Positions 1 to 13,883 are shown, counted from the first letter of the stretch. The stretch: DNA of 64,000 bases from Oenanthe sinensis (GCA_028671895.1 CM053801.1:14979375-15043374), one strand, 5' to 3'. Notes: a model not told the origin generated them from the sequence alone. A program made the numbers and translations.

Positions 1-369
1 TAGAATCCTAGAATAGCGGACGCCCCATTTTTAAAACACTGCTGTTTGAGTACAACTGACATGTGTATGCTGTTGGTAACTAAAAGAATTATAATACATT
101 CCGATTTTATTAGTTAGAGGAATTTAAGATTGTGGATGACATAGCCATTTGCTTAGCTGTTGATTTGACTTATATTCGCATAAATCTTGCGATGATATGT
201 TTTAATTTTTATTTATATAGCCTTGCGAGCTAGGAATTTCATTACTCTTTTCAATATCTATTGAATTATGAAATCGTTCATAATTATTGTTCTTGCAAAA
301 TATGTGGAAAATGAATAATCTTCCCTTTGTTGTAACTTTTTCGGGTTAAAATTTGATCATGGGATTCAG

Positions 370-3300
370 GTATGAACTATTTGTTGGCCAACCTCCGTTT
401 TACACTAATTCAGTCTATGCACTTATCCGGCACATCATTAAGGTACATTCACTGAAAAGTTTGGTTTTATGTTAAACTTTAAGTGAAAGAATTCAGTTCA
501 TATATAAAGGTTCTTTTCAGGATCCAGTTAAATATCCTGAAAACATGAGCTCTAATTTCAAAAGCTTCCTGAGGGGTTTGCTCAATAAGGTTTTACACTC
601 TTAAATCCAGTGCTAAATTATGGATTGTAGCCTTTATGTTTGGGTAGCTTTAACTTTTCGTTAGTAATTGTATTATGTGGAACAGATTCCTCAAAGCCGA
701 CTGACTTGGCCTGCTCTGCTTGAGCACCCATTTGTGAAGGAAACTTCTGAGGATATTGAAGCCATGGTAACTGATCTTTTTAGAAATATGTTTTGTTAAA
801 GCATTGATTTTATAGCTATGAAACCTGATATCAGGTCATTGCCAGGAAATTCGCGCTACAACTGCTGCTGCTAGGGGATATGATGCATCTTGGAAAGGAG
901 AAGGAGATATTCAAAAAGCTGAACAGCCCATTTCTAGTAACGAGAGTAAGTTACTAATACATATCCTACGTATTTGAAATTACAAGTTTATATAGCTAAA
1001 GAGACCCTGCTGATTGTAATAGGCAGAAACCCAGAGTCCTTTCCTTCTACGAAAAATGGTGATTTGCATAGCCTTCAACAAGATATTCAATCTCATAGTC
1101 CTAGTTGTGAACTGGGAAATTCCTCACCAAAGGATTCACCAGGGGTTACTAGTTATGAAGATGATGTTCAGTCAGGTGAGTGTCGTGAGGTGTTATAAGT
1201 TCATAGAATTTTCATGTGTTTGGTGGATTTGGTATCTTCTTATATCATACTATAACTTTTAGTAGGTAAATAGTACAAACCCTGTATAATTTATGAACCA
1301 GGTTTTGATAGATGATATGCTATAATTGACTTGTTTTCTTGCAACTTTAAGTTCTGTGTTTTTACTTCCTATAAATTACTTCCTAATTTAAGTCCAACGA
1401 AATGAGTGTTGAATCTATTATAGTATTATTGATTTAGGCATGGGGCCATAAGCTCAAAGTTTAAATGAGTTTGGAAAAGAGTAGTCAAGAATTGAGACAG
1501 TTAAGTGTGTCTAAGAAAGGTGAAACATCTATTGATTGGTTAAAGAAAAAGGCGACTAGACAAAGTAAATGGGAATTTCCCTTCAATGAAATGGTGCAAA
1601 CTTGCAAGTAGTACAAAAGGACATTTCTAAAAGAAGGTTGTTTTAAATTAAGCGGGCTACTGGAGTATGCATCTTCACAGAGTCCTGTCGTGTCTTTATT
1701 TGGGTATACCTAGATTCTGTTTGCTGTGCATAGTAGAACATCAATGCGGAGGTATTGATTACAGGGACCGCTTCTGTAATTAGAAGGTTTAATACATTGC
1801 AAGTTGTATGTTGCATCAATATTCTGGTAGAATTATACAAATTTATTTTGCGTTCAGGTTGCCAGGTATTAGACAGATCGGAAAATAACTCCCGCACAGT
1901 TAAAGGTGCAAACTTAATTGGTCAAGATAATGAAGCATTATCTGTAATTTTGCTACGATTAAAAAATGTATGTACGAGTTCTCTGGATTCTTGCAGGTAA
2001 AAATACTGATATATTGTACTTCTCATTTTATTTTCTTGCACTTGGCGTTGTATATAAGCAGACATGCATAACAAAAAACTTTAGCTCCCAGGTCATGTAA
2101 ATGTGTGCGCCCTTGTATTGATATGAAATGCACTTTTAATTCTTAAATATGATGCAATTACCATTCTTTAGCAAAATATCCTCTAGCTAGATTAAAAGTC
2201 GTCTTATGACAGTCTTGCCAATGAATGTCTCTGTTACTGTCAAGAACATGTAGTAAAATTCTGCAGTATGGTTTCTCTAACATTACTTTTACATACTGGC
2301 ACATAGCATGACAATTTCAAAAGTTGTTGATAGCCCAGATCCCCCCCTCCCCCAAGAAAAATAAAACAATTCTGCAGCATACTCGTTAATTATGATATCT
2401 CCAATATTTCATTCTGTTGCCTAGTGTTTTTCTATTAGAAATAAGTAACTTCCTACTAATTTTCCCATTGCAGAGATCAAGATATAATCTGTTTCAATCA
2501 GTCGCTGAGAATTCTTTCAAATTTATTTGCTGCTAGTGCTATTAATTATAGTGGCGTACTCAATGAAATAATATCAGAACTTCTCAGTGCCACTGCTAGT
2601 CTGACAAACCTAAAGTTAGCAGATGGCCATAACTTGATAGCAAAGGTATTCTTCCTTGTGCTTTTACAATATATTCTTCTTATCACTTAATCTTTCTTAG
2701 TTCATTACTAAAGACATATTTATTTTTAACTTCACCAGTATTCATTATTAGTTTTATCTTATTTTTTTAAAGTAAAAAGAGAACATATATTAGATACTAG
2801 TGATTTGTTATCATGTTTTAACCAATAAATGATTGATAACTTGTTCAATAGCACTAAATCTGCGGTACCCTCCACTATTCTATCTTCTTCTGGAGTCCCA
2901 AGCATAGCTTTTCTTCCAGTGTCTTCTAATCCTCATCAGTAGGATACTATCTTTTGCCATAAAGTTTGCTGTACAGGAGAAATATAAGCTGAAATTCTTT
3001 CAAACCGTTAAAACCTAAAACTACCAACTTATGTAAGACTTACAAACCAATACAGTTTTCAGATTCTGCAACATTAATAACAGTAAAGCATGTGTACTTT
3101 TGATGCAAAGAAAACTGATTTGCTACTGCATTAAGTCTTGTGTTTATTCTTCCTACATCACTTCCTTTGTTGGTTTAGGTTCACAGTTATCTTTAAATGT
3201 GATTCATGTTAATTAATTTGTTGTTTTGTTACATTTGCAGAGTTTGTTGCTCACTAAAAAGTTGATAGATAACTATAGTGGCACTATTGAGGGCTCGTAT

Positions 3301-6300
3301 GTGAAGCACTGGGTTTCTTTGGTAGAATTATTCTCAAAGGTAGTATCATTCATCAATGTTGATGTTCACGGCTTTGTTGCAGGAACATGCTTTTAGCTTT
3401 GGTGTTTTTAATTTTGTAGGTTGTTGGTTCCACAGATGATTCATCTGGAAGACTTTTATACGAGTCCGTTGCTTGTATTACAGTTGTTTTATCCAAAGCA
3501 GCTCAGAGCCTCAAAACATCTGCACTAGCTGCGACATCTGAGGTGGTTTCAGGTCCTTCAGCAGTTATTGAAACTGTTAAGCAAATTTTGGACCATGCTA
3601 AAGCCTCAAATTTAGTAGAACTTCTATGTTTATGCTTAGCAAATTCTGGCTCAAGCTTGATATCTGGCTCATCAAATTTGTTACGTGCTGCTTGTGAAGC
3701 GTGCCGGTCCCTTTGGTTACTAATTGATGCTTTGGAACTCCTTTATATAAAGGAAAATGTCCATTTATTTCCCCTGTACTCTTTGCGGAGCCATTCCTTA
3801 CTCCGACTTGAGATTAAAAATCATGAACAAGGTTCATTGATTGGGATAGAATCAACCATCGTAATTGATGCAGTGACAAGATCATTCCTCAGGTCAAAAG
3901 CCATACAGGTTGCTGTTTACTACTGTCTACGTCAGCGCACTGCTGAGCCTGGTCTTTTTGCTGCTACTCAGGTAGTAATTGCATATTAACTAGTCTTCTA
4001 CTTTACTTTACACAGCTGGACATGGATATGAGGTTTTTTTTTTTTAAAGAGGCAGACTTACCTTTAAATAGATCTCTTTTGAAATAAGATTTCGTGAGAG
4101 TGTCAATCAATAATCTTGCAACTTCTACCTATTTTCTCTGTCGGGGGGGGGGGAGGTTTGGTAATTAGGTTTAGTAAATTGTTCTCCTTTTTCTACTGAT
4201 TTGCATGAAGAAAAGGAAGATTTTAAATTAAATTCAAAGTGCTAAGATTTTTCCTTGAAGCGTGTATTAGTTTTAACCTACTTTTTGTCCATATTAAATT
4301 AAAAGTGCTGAGATATGCATGAAGATAAGGAAGATGTTAACATGTTCTAGAGTTTGTCTACTTTTTCTTGTGTGCCAGAAATTTTTTAGCTAGTACCATA
4401 CTTTTATACATAAATTATATCCTTTTGATGAACTTTGTGATTTCACCTTTAATTTAAGCAAAAAATAATACAAGTGTTAAATGTTTCAGCTTATCTTGAG
4501 GTGCTGTCTCCATAATAGCTCTATTTCAAGCATTCTCTGTGGTCTACCTAGTTCTCTGCCTGCTACAAAAATTGTCAGTGGGGGTGGAGATGGTACTATT
4601 GTTTCAGAGATATTTTCTTTACTATCTCTTTGTGCATCCTCCTACAGAGATGCACAAACTGCAGACACAAATAATATGAAATGCAAAATAGCAAATCCAG
4701 GTATCCTGGTTTTGCATTCTTGCCTTGTCCTTGCAACGGTTGCACAATGCTTGAAATCTTCTGGAAGAAATTCCCCAGTCTTTATGCTTACTTCAATACC
4801 AAAGAAGCAACTTTCTCGGCTTTCTGTTCTTGCTCACCATATTTCTTTAGATGATAGAACTCAAAATTTCTTTCAACCTCGTTGTTCCTCTTCCATGCTA
4901 GCTCTTGCATCTATTATGTCCCTTGAAACTGGTGTATTAAGTGAATCTAACATTTCAGAAATAGCTGTGCCTTTAATCCCTCGTACTGCCACACTGTGTG
5001 ACAACCTAAAAATTCTATCAGTGGACGAAAATGGAATGATACCCACCATACAAAACGGTATGCTTTCATATTGGCATGGATTTAGGGACGGGTGTGTAGG
5101 TTTGCTGGAAGCTAGATTGAAATGGGGTGGAGCATTAGCTGTTCAACAGTTGTGTGCAAGTGGTGTCCCTCAGCTTCTTATCACTTTGCTAGCTAACAGT
5201 CTTTCAGATGTTTCTGTACAAGGAACTGACGTTACAAAAGACCAAATCGCATTATCACCTGTTGGGGTCGTCTGGACAATTTCCTCTCTGTGTCAGTGCC
5301 TTTCTGGTGGAGCCTTAACCTTTCGTCAGATCCTGCTTAGGAGTGAACATGTCAAGTTTATTTCTGATTTGATATCTGATGTACATCTCAACTTAATAAG
5401 GTGTTGGACTGGACCTGGTGGAGGAAAAACAGGAGTTAGGGACTCAATAAATGCGGTCATTGATCTCTTGGCATTTCCATTCGTGGCAATACAAAGTGCA
5501 CCAGGCTTGGCATCTGCTACTGCCTCTGTTAACGGCGGCTTTGTTCTTAACATAAGCTCACCTGGTGGAAGGGTTTGCGCTGAAGATAAGGATATGATAA
5601 AAGCCATAGAAGCAAGCTTAGGAAAGTACATTCAAATCCTTCTGGAGGTCAATTTTCTAAATATTTTTAATAATTTTAGTTGCTTTTTCCTTGCAGAACT
5701 CGCTCTTTCATAAGGCATTGAGTACTCAAGTGTTATATGTGGCTGTTCCTTTGATACTACTCTAAGTACTCTCTGGTCCATATTTTCTAGTTAATTCGAC
5801 CTTTTTTGCTTGCTAGTACTTAATTTAACTGTAGAAATACTTTTTACTTTTCGATTTTTGTTGTCCATCTGAAACGTTTTGGTTCATATTAAATCAAATG
5901 TAGTTTCTTATAATCACTCTTGACTGTATTTACAAAAAGCTATTGTAAATATTGTTTAACAAATTGGCTTTATATTATATCAGGCAAAAGAATTTGGGAG
6001 GAGGGAGTAATAACATACCAGGAACTAGTGTCACTTTGCAACAGAGTTTCTTGTTTGATGACATGATTTAACTTATTCATATGCTGCGTGGTATGGTAGT
6101 CTAAGAATTTGATTTATTAGTTTGTCTTTGATGCTAAGAATTCAAACTTTTCGGCCACATGAAATGGAACAGTAAAGCATAATGATAACATTTATGTAAT
6201 GGACTCTTCGATGACTCATAATTTAATATTTTCATTATTGTTTACTCTTCTTAAGTTTTTAGCTTTTATTTAGTATTTTGTGATGTTACAGGCAGGAGTA

Positions 6301-8989
6301 CCAGGCTATATCCTTCGGTGCTTGGAACATATGGAATTGAAAGATAGTGCACGGCTTGTTGCATTTCTTGCTAAAATGACAGGTCACCGTCCCCTGGTCA
6401 TGCAACTCATAGGCAAAGGATTATTGGATCCAGCAAGAATGAGAAAGTTATTTGATAGATCGTCCCCAAGAGAAGTCACAATGGATGTTTTAATGATAGT
6501 TTCAGATCTAGCCCGTATGGACAAAGTAAGTTTCTGGCCAATCGTTTCTGATAATTTACAGTCTTTTTCTTATGTGTTTGGTAATTAAATTGGCTATCAA
6601 CATTCAACACTGCTAGCATCTATATGTTACGCATTTCCTGTATGAATGACACAAACACTATAGGAAAGTGACATCTGTCAACAAAGGTTGGAACCCTTGA
6701 CAGTTGTGAGTTGACACTGTAAAATGACATATACACAAAATTAATCACCATCGTCATCAGCGGTTAGGACAACCTTTTTCCAAAAAAAAGGGGCTAGGGT
6801 AGCATGAAAGACACATCCATGTCACACAAGGCAGGTCACGTTAATCATCCTCCACTGAATTTGTTCTGCACTAGGTCTGCAATTAATCCCTCTCTTTTGA
6901 CCAAGCACCATTTTTCTTTTTTGCAAATGTCTAGCTTCATAGTCCCTGCTCACCGAACTGTTGATGCTCTTGAATCTTTTCTTCTATGTAAGCTACCCCC
7001 ACCTTAGCCCAAATGTCTCCCCATTTTATCTCTTCTCAGGTCTCTGCTATACTCATTCTGTTGATAAGCTACTCTTAGTAGCCAAAATTCTGTTTATTCA
7101 GCTAGTGTTCGCCTAATAGCATTTGTAACATTTCTTTTTGCATTTGAGGAATGTTTTGATCACATAAAACCCCAGTTATTCTTTTCAATTCTAACCGACA
7201 TGCTTGGATTCTATGATGACATCACTATCTATCTCTCTATCCTTATGGAGAATATATCTCAGGTATATTAACAGGTTGCTTATTGGATATCCTGTCCGTG
7301 TCACGCTACTAGGTTCGAGTCCTACCCTTTGTTTCCTGTGTTGGACCAACTTATTTAAACACCCTTATTTCTACGGTTTCTCCCTGTAATTTCAATTTGG
7401 TCTTTTCTCTTCTCACATCTCCTTTGACACTATAACAAACGTGAATGGAATCTAGTGCAAACCAATACTGATGGAGAACTCACTTGTCACACCTCACCAC
7501 AAGTCCTTACATTTAGGGGCACTTCATCAGTTTATTGTACATGTTCTACTAATTAGTCTAATTTCAATTTGATTCCTACAAAATGTACTTGAACAATTAA
7601 GAACATGTGGTCTCAAACACTTATAGAAAAGTTAAAATTAAAGTAAATGTATGTCTATTTTGACAACCCATTACATAGAAGTCTATAATTAACCCAGAAA
7701 ATCTAACTGTGAATGTAGGTCTTTTACGAACACCTTGACGGGGCAGAAATTTTACAGTTCTTAAAGGATTTTCTTACCCACGAAGATCCGAATGTGCGTG
7801 CAAAGACTTGCAGCGCTATAGGGAACATGTGTCGGCATAGCTCTTATTTCTATAGTTTATTGGTGAGTTACTTGACTAATTTCAGTTATTTGTGATGATA
7901 ATAGAACATTGTTATTAAGAAACTAGGTTGAAATTATCTTCCTTTTGTTCCTGGAAACATTATAATTATTCTGACTATTTGAACCTATTAATTTATTGTA
8001 GGCAAAGCATCATATTGTTAATCTTCTAATTGATCGATGTGCTGATCCAGACAAAAGAACAAGGAAATTTGCTTGTTTTGCAGTACGAGTTTTTAACGAG
8101 CTCACTGGTATAATTAGTCTTGGCATCTGCTCCAATATAAATTACCTAACACCTACTTTATTTTCTAGATTGGAAATGCTGCCTATCACAATGACATGTT
8201 GTATAATGAGCTTAAAAGATCAATACCACAACTAGCAAATTTGCTGCTCTCTGCAGAGGAAGACAAAACAAAAGCAAATGCTGCAGGTGCTCTGAGTAAT
8301 CTTGTTCGCAATTCAAACAAGCTTTGCGAGGATATTGTTTCCAAAGGAGCCATTCAGGTATGCTTATATGCCACAGATATCTATATCAGTTTGAACAACC
8401 CTAATAATAGATAGCTAGGGAAAAAAGTTTGATAAGATAGCATTATGAGAAGGTAATGCCCGCTTGTAGTAGTTTGTTTCCAAATTATTTGCTTTTTACT
8501 CTAGTTCTAAATATTTGGGAAGTTTTAAGTAATAGTTGAAAGTCGTCATCTTAAGAATTTAAAGCCGGCAAGTCTGCATTGTTTCTTCATATATAAAAAT
8601 ATTAATGGAAATGTGTGCTCTTATTTGAATGCTAACTATTGAATGTGAAGTAGGTGTTTCATAGGAAGAGAACATAATCAGGCAGCAAGTCTGCACCGTT
8701 TTTCCTCTGATTGTTTGTTGTTGTTGTGGTTTTTCATTTTCAGGCGCTACTTAAGTTGGTGGCAGATTGTTCCTTGGTTGCTTTGAACCCGAATCAAAGA
8801 GATGCCATTAACGAATCACCTTTAAAGATTTCTTTGTTCTCATTGGCCAAAATGTGTGCTCATCTGCCTTGTAGACAATTTCTACGCTCATCAGAGTTCT
8901 ACCCTGTTATTGTTCGCCTTAGACAGTCTCCAGAACCAACAATTTCTAATTATGCATCGGTCATTCTCAGTAAGACGTCTGAAACTTGA
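370..8989 (+). CDS. TIO: TWO-IN-ONE (FUSED-family) Ser/Thr kinase with ARM-like repeats, 3' part
   Basis: Fifteen exons can be placed: 370-442, 521-589, 686-766, 846-945, 1023-1175, 1858-1996, 2474-2645, 3241-3339, 3420-3971, 4490-5647, 6292-6525, 7719-7862, 8002-8082, 8169-8357, 8744-8989. They join in one frame of about 1162 codons ending in TGA. The first exons encode a kinase C-lobe (YELFVGQPPFYTN, then LLNKIPQSRLTWPALLEHPF). The rest is a long helical region with ARM-like repeats near the end (VRAKTCSAIGNMC, TKANAAGALSNLV). Known Arabidopsis TIO is about 1320 residues and acts in phragmoplast expansion and cytokinesis with kinesin-12 partners, so roughly 160-180 N-terminal residues lie left of the window. 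Bases 1-369 read as intron. The acceptors of exons 846 and 1023 were chosen to keep frame. Cellular role is inferred from the family. Confidence 0.9.
6526..7718 (+). other. large TIO intron
   Basis: About 1.2 kb between the exon ending ARMDK and the exon starting VFYEHLDG. It has no convincing coding sequence. It contains a candidate tRNA-derived SINE head near 7275-7322 (separate entry). The small open frames inside show no recognisable protein. Confidence 0.6.
7275..7322 (+). repeat. candidate tRNA-derived SINE head (box A/box B)
   Basis: A good Pol III box B, GGTTCGAGTCC, sits at 7312-7322. A weaker box A-like string, ttgcttattgg, lies at 7275-7285, close to normal tRNA spacing. It lies in an intron of the TIO gene. 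The cloverleaf is not complete, so a SINE relic is likelier than a tRNA gene. The element's ends were not found. Confidence 0.4.
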
Positions 8990-10178
8990 AAGGGGGCATG
9001 TCAAACCAGAACTGCTTCATGCCATCTAGGTTCCATTAATCTGTTTTTCATAACCGGCTGCTCTGGAAATGTCCACCTTTACAATATATTTTTTGTTTCT
9101 GCAAATTGTATGCAGCTTTGATACTTCAAAGCTTTGTAGCTTGTAAATATCTGCAAAGTTGTTCAGATTGCCTTAACTTTCTTTTATTTCCTCTCAGAGG
9201 GCACAATCTGTGCCAGTTGTCACTGCTTGAAAGCCTAAGATTTTGATTGAGAAGAGTCTACTTGCGTTATATATATATGAAGTGTACACAGCTGTATTCT
9301 TCCTATATCCTTTATCCATTCCTCTTTCAATGTCATGTGCATGAAAGCATGTTTGAGGTTTTAGATTCTGCCAGATTTATCAGAAATTATTTTGAATAAT
9401 AACTGAGCTTCAAACACAAGTAACAAATATCAAATAAAACTATACTCCAAACTCCAAAGTTAACACTTATTTGATGAGGACCCCTGTATTGAAAATACTT
9501 TTGAACTTATCAGTTTTAATTCCTTTTGAAAATGCTGAATGCGAGTGGTGTTTAAGATGGCAATGGGCTTTTGACGGAAATTACATGAATTATAATTATA
9601 TTTATCTGCCAAGTAGATACGTAGAATTGTTGCATAAACCAACTTCTGAATCATTCGCTATTGCACCACAACCGCTTTTCTTCCCGTGAAAGGGTGGGCG
9701 AAAAACCATGAGAAGGAATTAGTGAAATGTAATAATCATTCCTCACATCAATCACAATAGTATCAACTATAATAATCATTCCTGTACCGGATCATTTCAC
9801 AAATTGCTATATCAACAATATTGCAATGGAGTGTTTTAATGAAAATTCTCAATCACTTTATAAATCTCCCCATTATGGATGACGCGTAAGTTTAAAATTT
9901 TGTTATATATATCATGACAGTGTGCCATAAGAAGTAATATATAGCAGCAACTAAAAGAAAAAGACTATAACAATTTCTCCCATGCATTAATAGCATTAAC
10001 ACATTACATTATTGATGTATATGGGAATACCAATATCCATGGATGACCCGGAAAACAAAAACAAACTACACGGAACTCTTTGGGGTGTTTGGGGGGGGGG
10101 GGGGGGGTGACCGACACTTGAAGGAGCAAACCAGAGATTACACCCTATCATAACTAGTTATTAATTCAATTCTCAAAT
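8990..10178. other. convergent 3' UTR / intergenic region
   Basis: The space between the TIO stop codon and the stop of the minus-strand gene. The first ~350 bases probably hold the TIO 3' UTR. A run of 17 G occupies 10091-10107. The rest is AT-rich, and I see no supported gene. Confidence 0.6.
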
Positions 10179-12727
10179 TTAGCGCTGGCAGTTATCTGCA
10201 AGCTTCTGCAGTGCTGGTCTTTCCTTCGTCACCTGCCCATCAGTAAAAAGCAACAAGTCAGTAAGTATAACAATGGATATAAGCTTAATCGCTCAAACAA
10301 AACAGAAAAAGGGTAATCTGACTATCTGAGAATGTTGTATAGCAACCACTGCGGATAAAGCAAATGTGGCCTCACCTTACCAATCTCTTCAGCAGTATTG
10401 TTTGTAATTTGTAGCTTCTCTTTCAACATCTTGGTCAACTCCCTTAGACTTTTCTCATTCAACTCATTTTTCTTGTTTTTCTTTGCCTCCTCTTTTGTTG
10501 GTTCAAACTTTATTCCATTGCCAATGTTCTCCTTGTCATCTGAAACACAGTTCAAACCTTTGGCAGATGATGTCTTTGTAACAGGCTCGTTTTCTGCTCC
10601 ACCAGAAGAAACAAAGGGAGCAATAGAACTGATTTCTGTCCCAGTAGCAACTACTTCAGGATGATTTTTGTTGAGAATATCAGCCTTGGACTCCTCAAAA
10701 CAGGTCATATGTTGAACAACTTCTGAATCACCAATAGATGGCTCAACCTCATCAAGGAAAGACTTTTCAGAATCCATTTCGTCTTCATTTCCACCAGTAG
10801 ACTTGCAAGCAATGGAATTAAGTTCTGTCTGATCAGCGACTTCTTTAGGATCATTGTTGTTGAGAATTTCATCCTTGGACTCATCAGAATAAGCCATCTG
10901 TTGAACAATATATCCACCAGCTGACAACTCTGTAGTACCTAATTCCATGTTTGTGTGGGTTTCATTTTCTTCATCATCCTCCAAATTCGACTTTTCTACT
11001 GTAAAAACAATGAGTCAGATCGGATTTAATGATCACTGTATGAAGGATAATAAACACCAATAAACCTGTGCCAGGCATAGACCAATCATAACTGAACATC
11101 TTAACCAACCTATTACATAAAAGGAGAAAAACAAAAGTATACCTTTAATTTCCTCATCCTCAATCACAACATTGTTGACATTCACTTCTTGGACAAAATG
11201 TGATTCATCTTCTGACTTTTCTTTCAGTTCATCAACTACAATTTCCTGAGCATCATTTTCATTCAGTTCCATTCCACTTTCTGGGGTAGCCTCATCTGAC
11301 TTTGCTTGCTCACGGGAATTCTCAGTGTCCATGGGATACCCTAGAACTGTAAGCAAAGGTCATATGAGATATCACTATATGCACTTAAAGTGTACTAATT
11401 CATAAAAATTGAAGACCTTGTTCAAAACTAATTAAAAAAAAAACACCCCTACTACTTAAAGAAGGGACGTTAAAACTTACCCTTGTTATCTCCATCCTTA
11501 ATCACCATGTTGTCGGCAACAAACTGTGAGTCATCAAGTTGCTTTGATTTTTCTTCAAGTACATCAACTATTTCCTCTGGAACATCAGTTTCTTTCTCAT
11601 TCTCAATCACCAAGCTCTTAGTATCGTCTTCCTGAACATCATTCACCTCATCAACAGCCTCATTGTCTTTCAAATTGTTTACGGTTTCTGATGCCACCAC
11701 ATCTAATTTCTCAACTGACTCTTGCAACCCTACTTCTGCATCATTACCTGCGTAATGATCATATAAAACACACAAACATTAAAGAAGCGATATGCGGTTA
11801 TCTATAGCAAAGGCAAATTAATTATTTTCCAAATAACCAGATCATTTCATATCGGAGAAACCATTACAGACATGGGAGGAATTACAGTTTCTACCATTAC
11901 TACCTACTGAATGTATGCAATTAAATCAACAAAAACTCATAAAATAAACAAAACAAATGGAGGAATAAACAAACATACCAGACAGGCTCTTATTATCCGA
12001 ACCATCTCCCAGATCAATCCTCGAAAGCTCTGTAACAAGTGAATCAATCTTCTCTTCTTTCTCCTCCACAGCTTTGTTCTCAGTCAACCTTGTGGACCGC
12101 CTGGTACTGTAAACTCTCTGTACCGTAGTCACTTCCTTCACACTACTCTTGCGATCCACCTGATTCCTCCTGCTATATGTAGCCAAATCCGGAGTATCAG
12201 TCACATCTTTCATTACAACATTCTCAATTCCCTCACTCTCTGTCTTTGCTGCTTCCACCGCCTTTCTGCTGCTACGGATAGCAGGAGTCTTCGATTCTTC
12301 CATAATCTCATCAGAAATGGCTCTTCTCGTGGTACGCCTAGTACTTTTAGTCATCGGTTGCACACTCTCGGATGCATCTCCAATCGGTATGCTCTTAGTA
12401 CAAGTCCTCCTTCCGGTGCGAGGAACCTTCGCAGCTGTCACCGCCTTCCTTTCCGGAGATCTATTCATGAACTCCTCAATCCCTTCAACCTAACAAATAA
12501 CACAATCAAATCAAATCAGAAAGCATACATACGACATAACACAATCAAATCAATTAAAATCAGCAGATACAACATAAATAACGATATCAAGACATTTCCG
12601 GTTATAAACATACGATATCGAGAGATTTGAGAGCGTCAGCCATAGCGACATTGGTGATATTAGCTGGAATAGCATTGAGCTTGCATAGAGCTTGGAGATC
12701 TCTTCTTGCGAGGCTATGGAAATCCAT
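10179..12727 (-). CDS. unrecognised acidic nuclear-type protein with short conserved N-terminal motif
   Basis: Six exons on the minus strand: 12614-12727, 11979-12489, 11481-11747, 11143-11346, 10376-10998, 10179-10232; they total 591 codons including the stop. The protein opens with a compact helical motif (LQALCKLNAIPANITNVAMA), reminiscent of SAP/LEM-like helix-extended-loop modules and, from memory, conserved at the start of a plant family of unknown function. Next comes a basic Ser/Thr/Arg-rich stretch (TKSTRRTTRRA), then about 350 acidic, low-complexity residues rich in Glu, Asp and Val. The C-terminus is basic and helical (SLRELTKMLKEKLQ) and ends KLADNCQR. There is no signal peptide or membrane segment. 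A nuclear, chromatin- or spindle-linked role is only a guess. The exon 5 donor is ambiguous (10376 or 10381); 10376 keeps frame with a KERPALQKLAD end. Confidence 0.75.
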
Positions 12728-13123
12728 TTAAATTGGTGTTAAAAAAATGCAGATAAGGTGTTTGATGAAATGCCTATAAGCTGGAGGCTTGGTTTAAGTG
12801 AATGAATTACAAGATTTAAAGGTGTATATATAGTGTATGTATTATAGGGTTTGTATTTTCAAACCCTTCCTTGCCGACCGTTGGAGATGGAGATTTCAAA
12901 TTTTTGATTTTGTCTATATTAGCCCAATGCGAAAACGTGTAGTTACAGGAGCGTCTAATTTGTATGGGCTTGGGCAAGGATGATTTTTGGGCCTTGTCGC
13001 GCACTCTAGTCCTGACACTATTTTTTATTTTTCATTTTTCATAAGACTGTTCTTAGATATGTTTTTTATATTAAAGTAAATTAATTTAATACTAATTTTC
13101 TGATTTTTCTTTTCATTTATTTG
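12728..13123. other. upstream region of the minus-strand gene
   Basis: Promoter/5' UTR side of the gene starting at 12727, then AT-rich spacer. No coding sequence or clear element was seen. Confidence 0.5.
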
Positions 13124-13132
13124 TGTTTATTG

Positions 13133-13874
13133 CAAAACCGGATATCCGGTCCGGTTTACGAAATTCGAATCGGATATTCAGTTTTTCGGATCACTAAAAT
13201 TATGATCCGGTTTAACCGGATATCCGGTATTCGGATATTCGATTAAATCAGATCGGAAATCGGATTTATCCGGATCCGAACTAATAATTTAGAATTTAGT
13301 TTAATTTATAAATAACTAATTTATGTTATCATATTTTGATCAATTTTATTTAAATTTATGAAATATAGATTGATTATACTATTTTTAAACACCAAAATTT
13401 AGATTTTAATAGTACTTCTAAATAAATTTTTATAAGTTTTAACATTACATTACCTCTCGAATTCATAAATTGAAATATAAAAATAATATATATTAAAATT
13501 TCACCTCTGTTTACTATATTTTCAATTTTTCTCTATGTAATAATGTAACATGATATTTTAAATAGTTATTTTTATTAATGATTATTTTCAAACTAACTTA
13601 ATACGTAAGATTTCACTATTTTTTAATAATATAATCATTTATTATTCGTTATAAAAATTATTTTTTAGAAAAAATTAAAACAAGATCGGATCCGGATATC
13701 CGATTTTTATGAAAGTTGTGATCCGGATCCGAATTCGAATTTATATAAAAATCCGAATCGAATATCCGATTCGGAAAAATGGATCGGATATCCAAATTTT
13801 TGGATTTTTAAAATTGGATACCGGACTGAAAATTAGTATATCCGGATATTTATGCTCACCCCTGCATGGCTGGC
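13133..13874. mobile_element. element with self-complementary 'ccggatatccgg' ends and 9-bp TSD
   Basis: Left (13133-13290) and right (13680-13860) thirds are packed with variants of ggatatccgg, gatccggatcc and ttcggat. These motifs are palindromic, so the two ends can pair with each other or themselves. The core (13290-13680) is almost pure A/T. The 9-mer tgtttattg occurs directly at 13124-13132 and again at 13875-13883, as expected for a target-site duplication. A 9-bp TSD fits Mutator-like DNA transposons. There is no coding capacity. Similar ends occur elsewhere in the window. Confidence 0.55.
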
Positions 13875-13883
13875 TGTTTATTG

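Noticed and set aside
7275..7322. A tRNA gene in the TIO intron
   Set aside because: Box B is good, but the flanks do not form an acceptor stem or anticodon arm; a SINE relic fits better.
9471..9689. A 72-residue open frame after the TIO gene
   Set aside because: Low-complexity composition, no family resemblance, and it lies between two convergent 3' ends.
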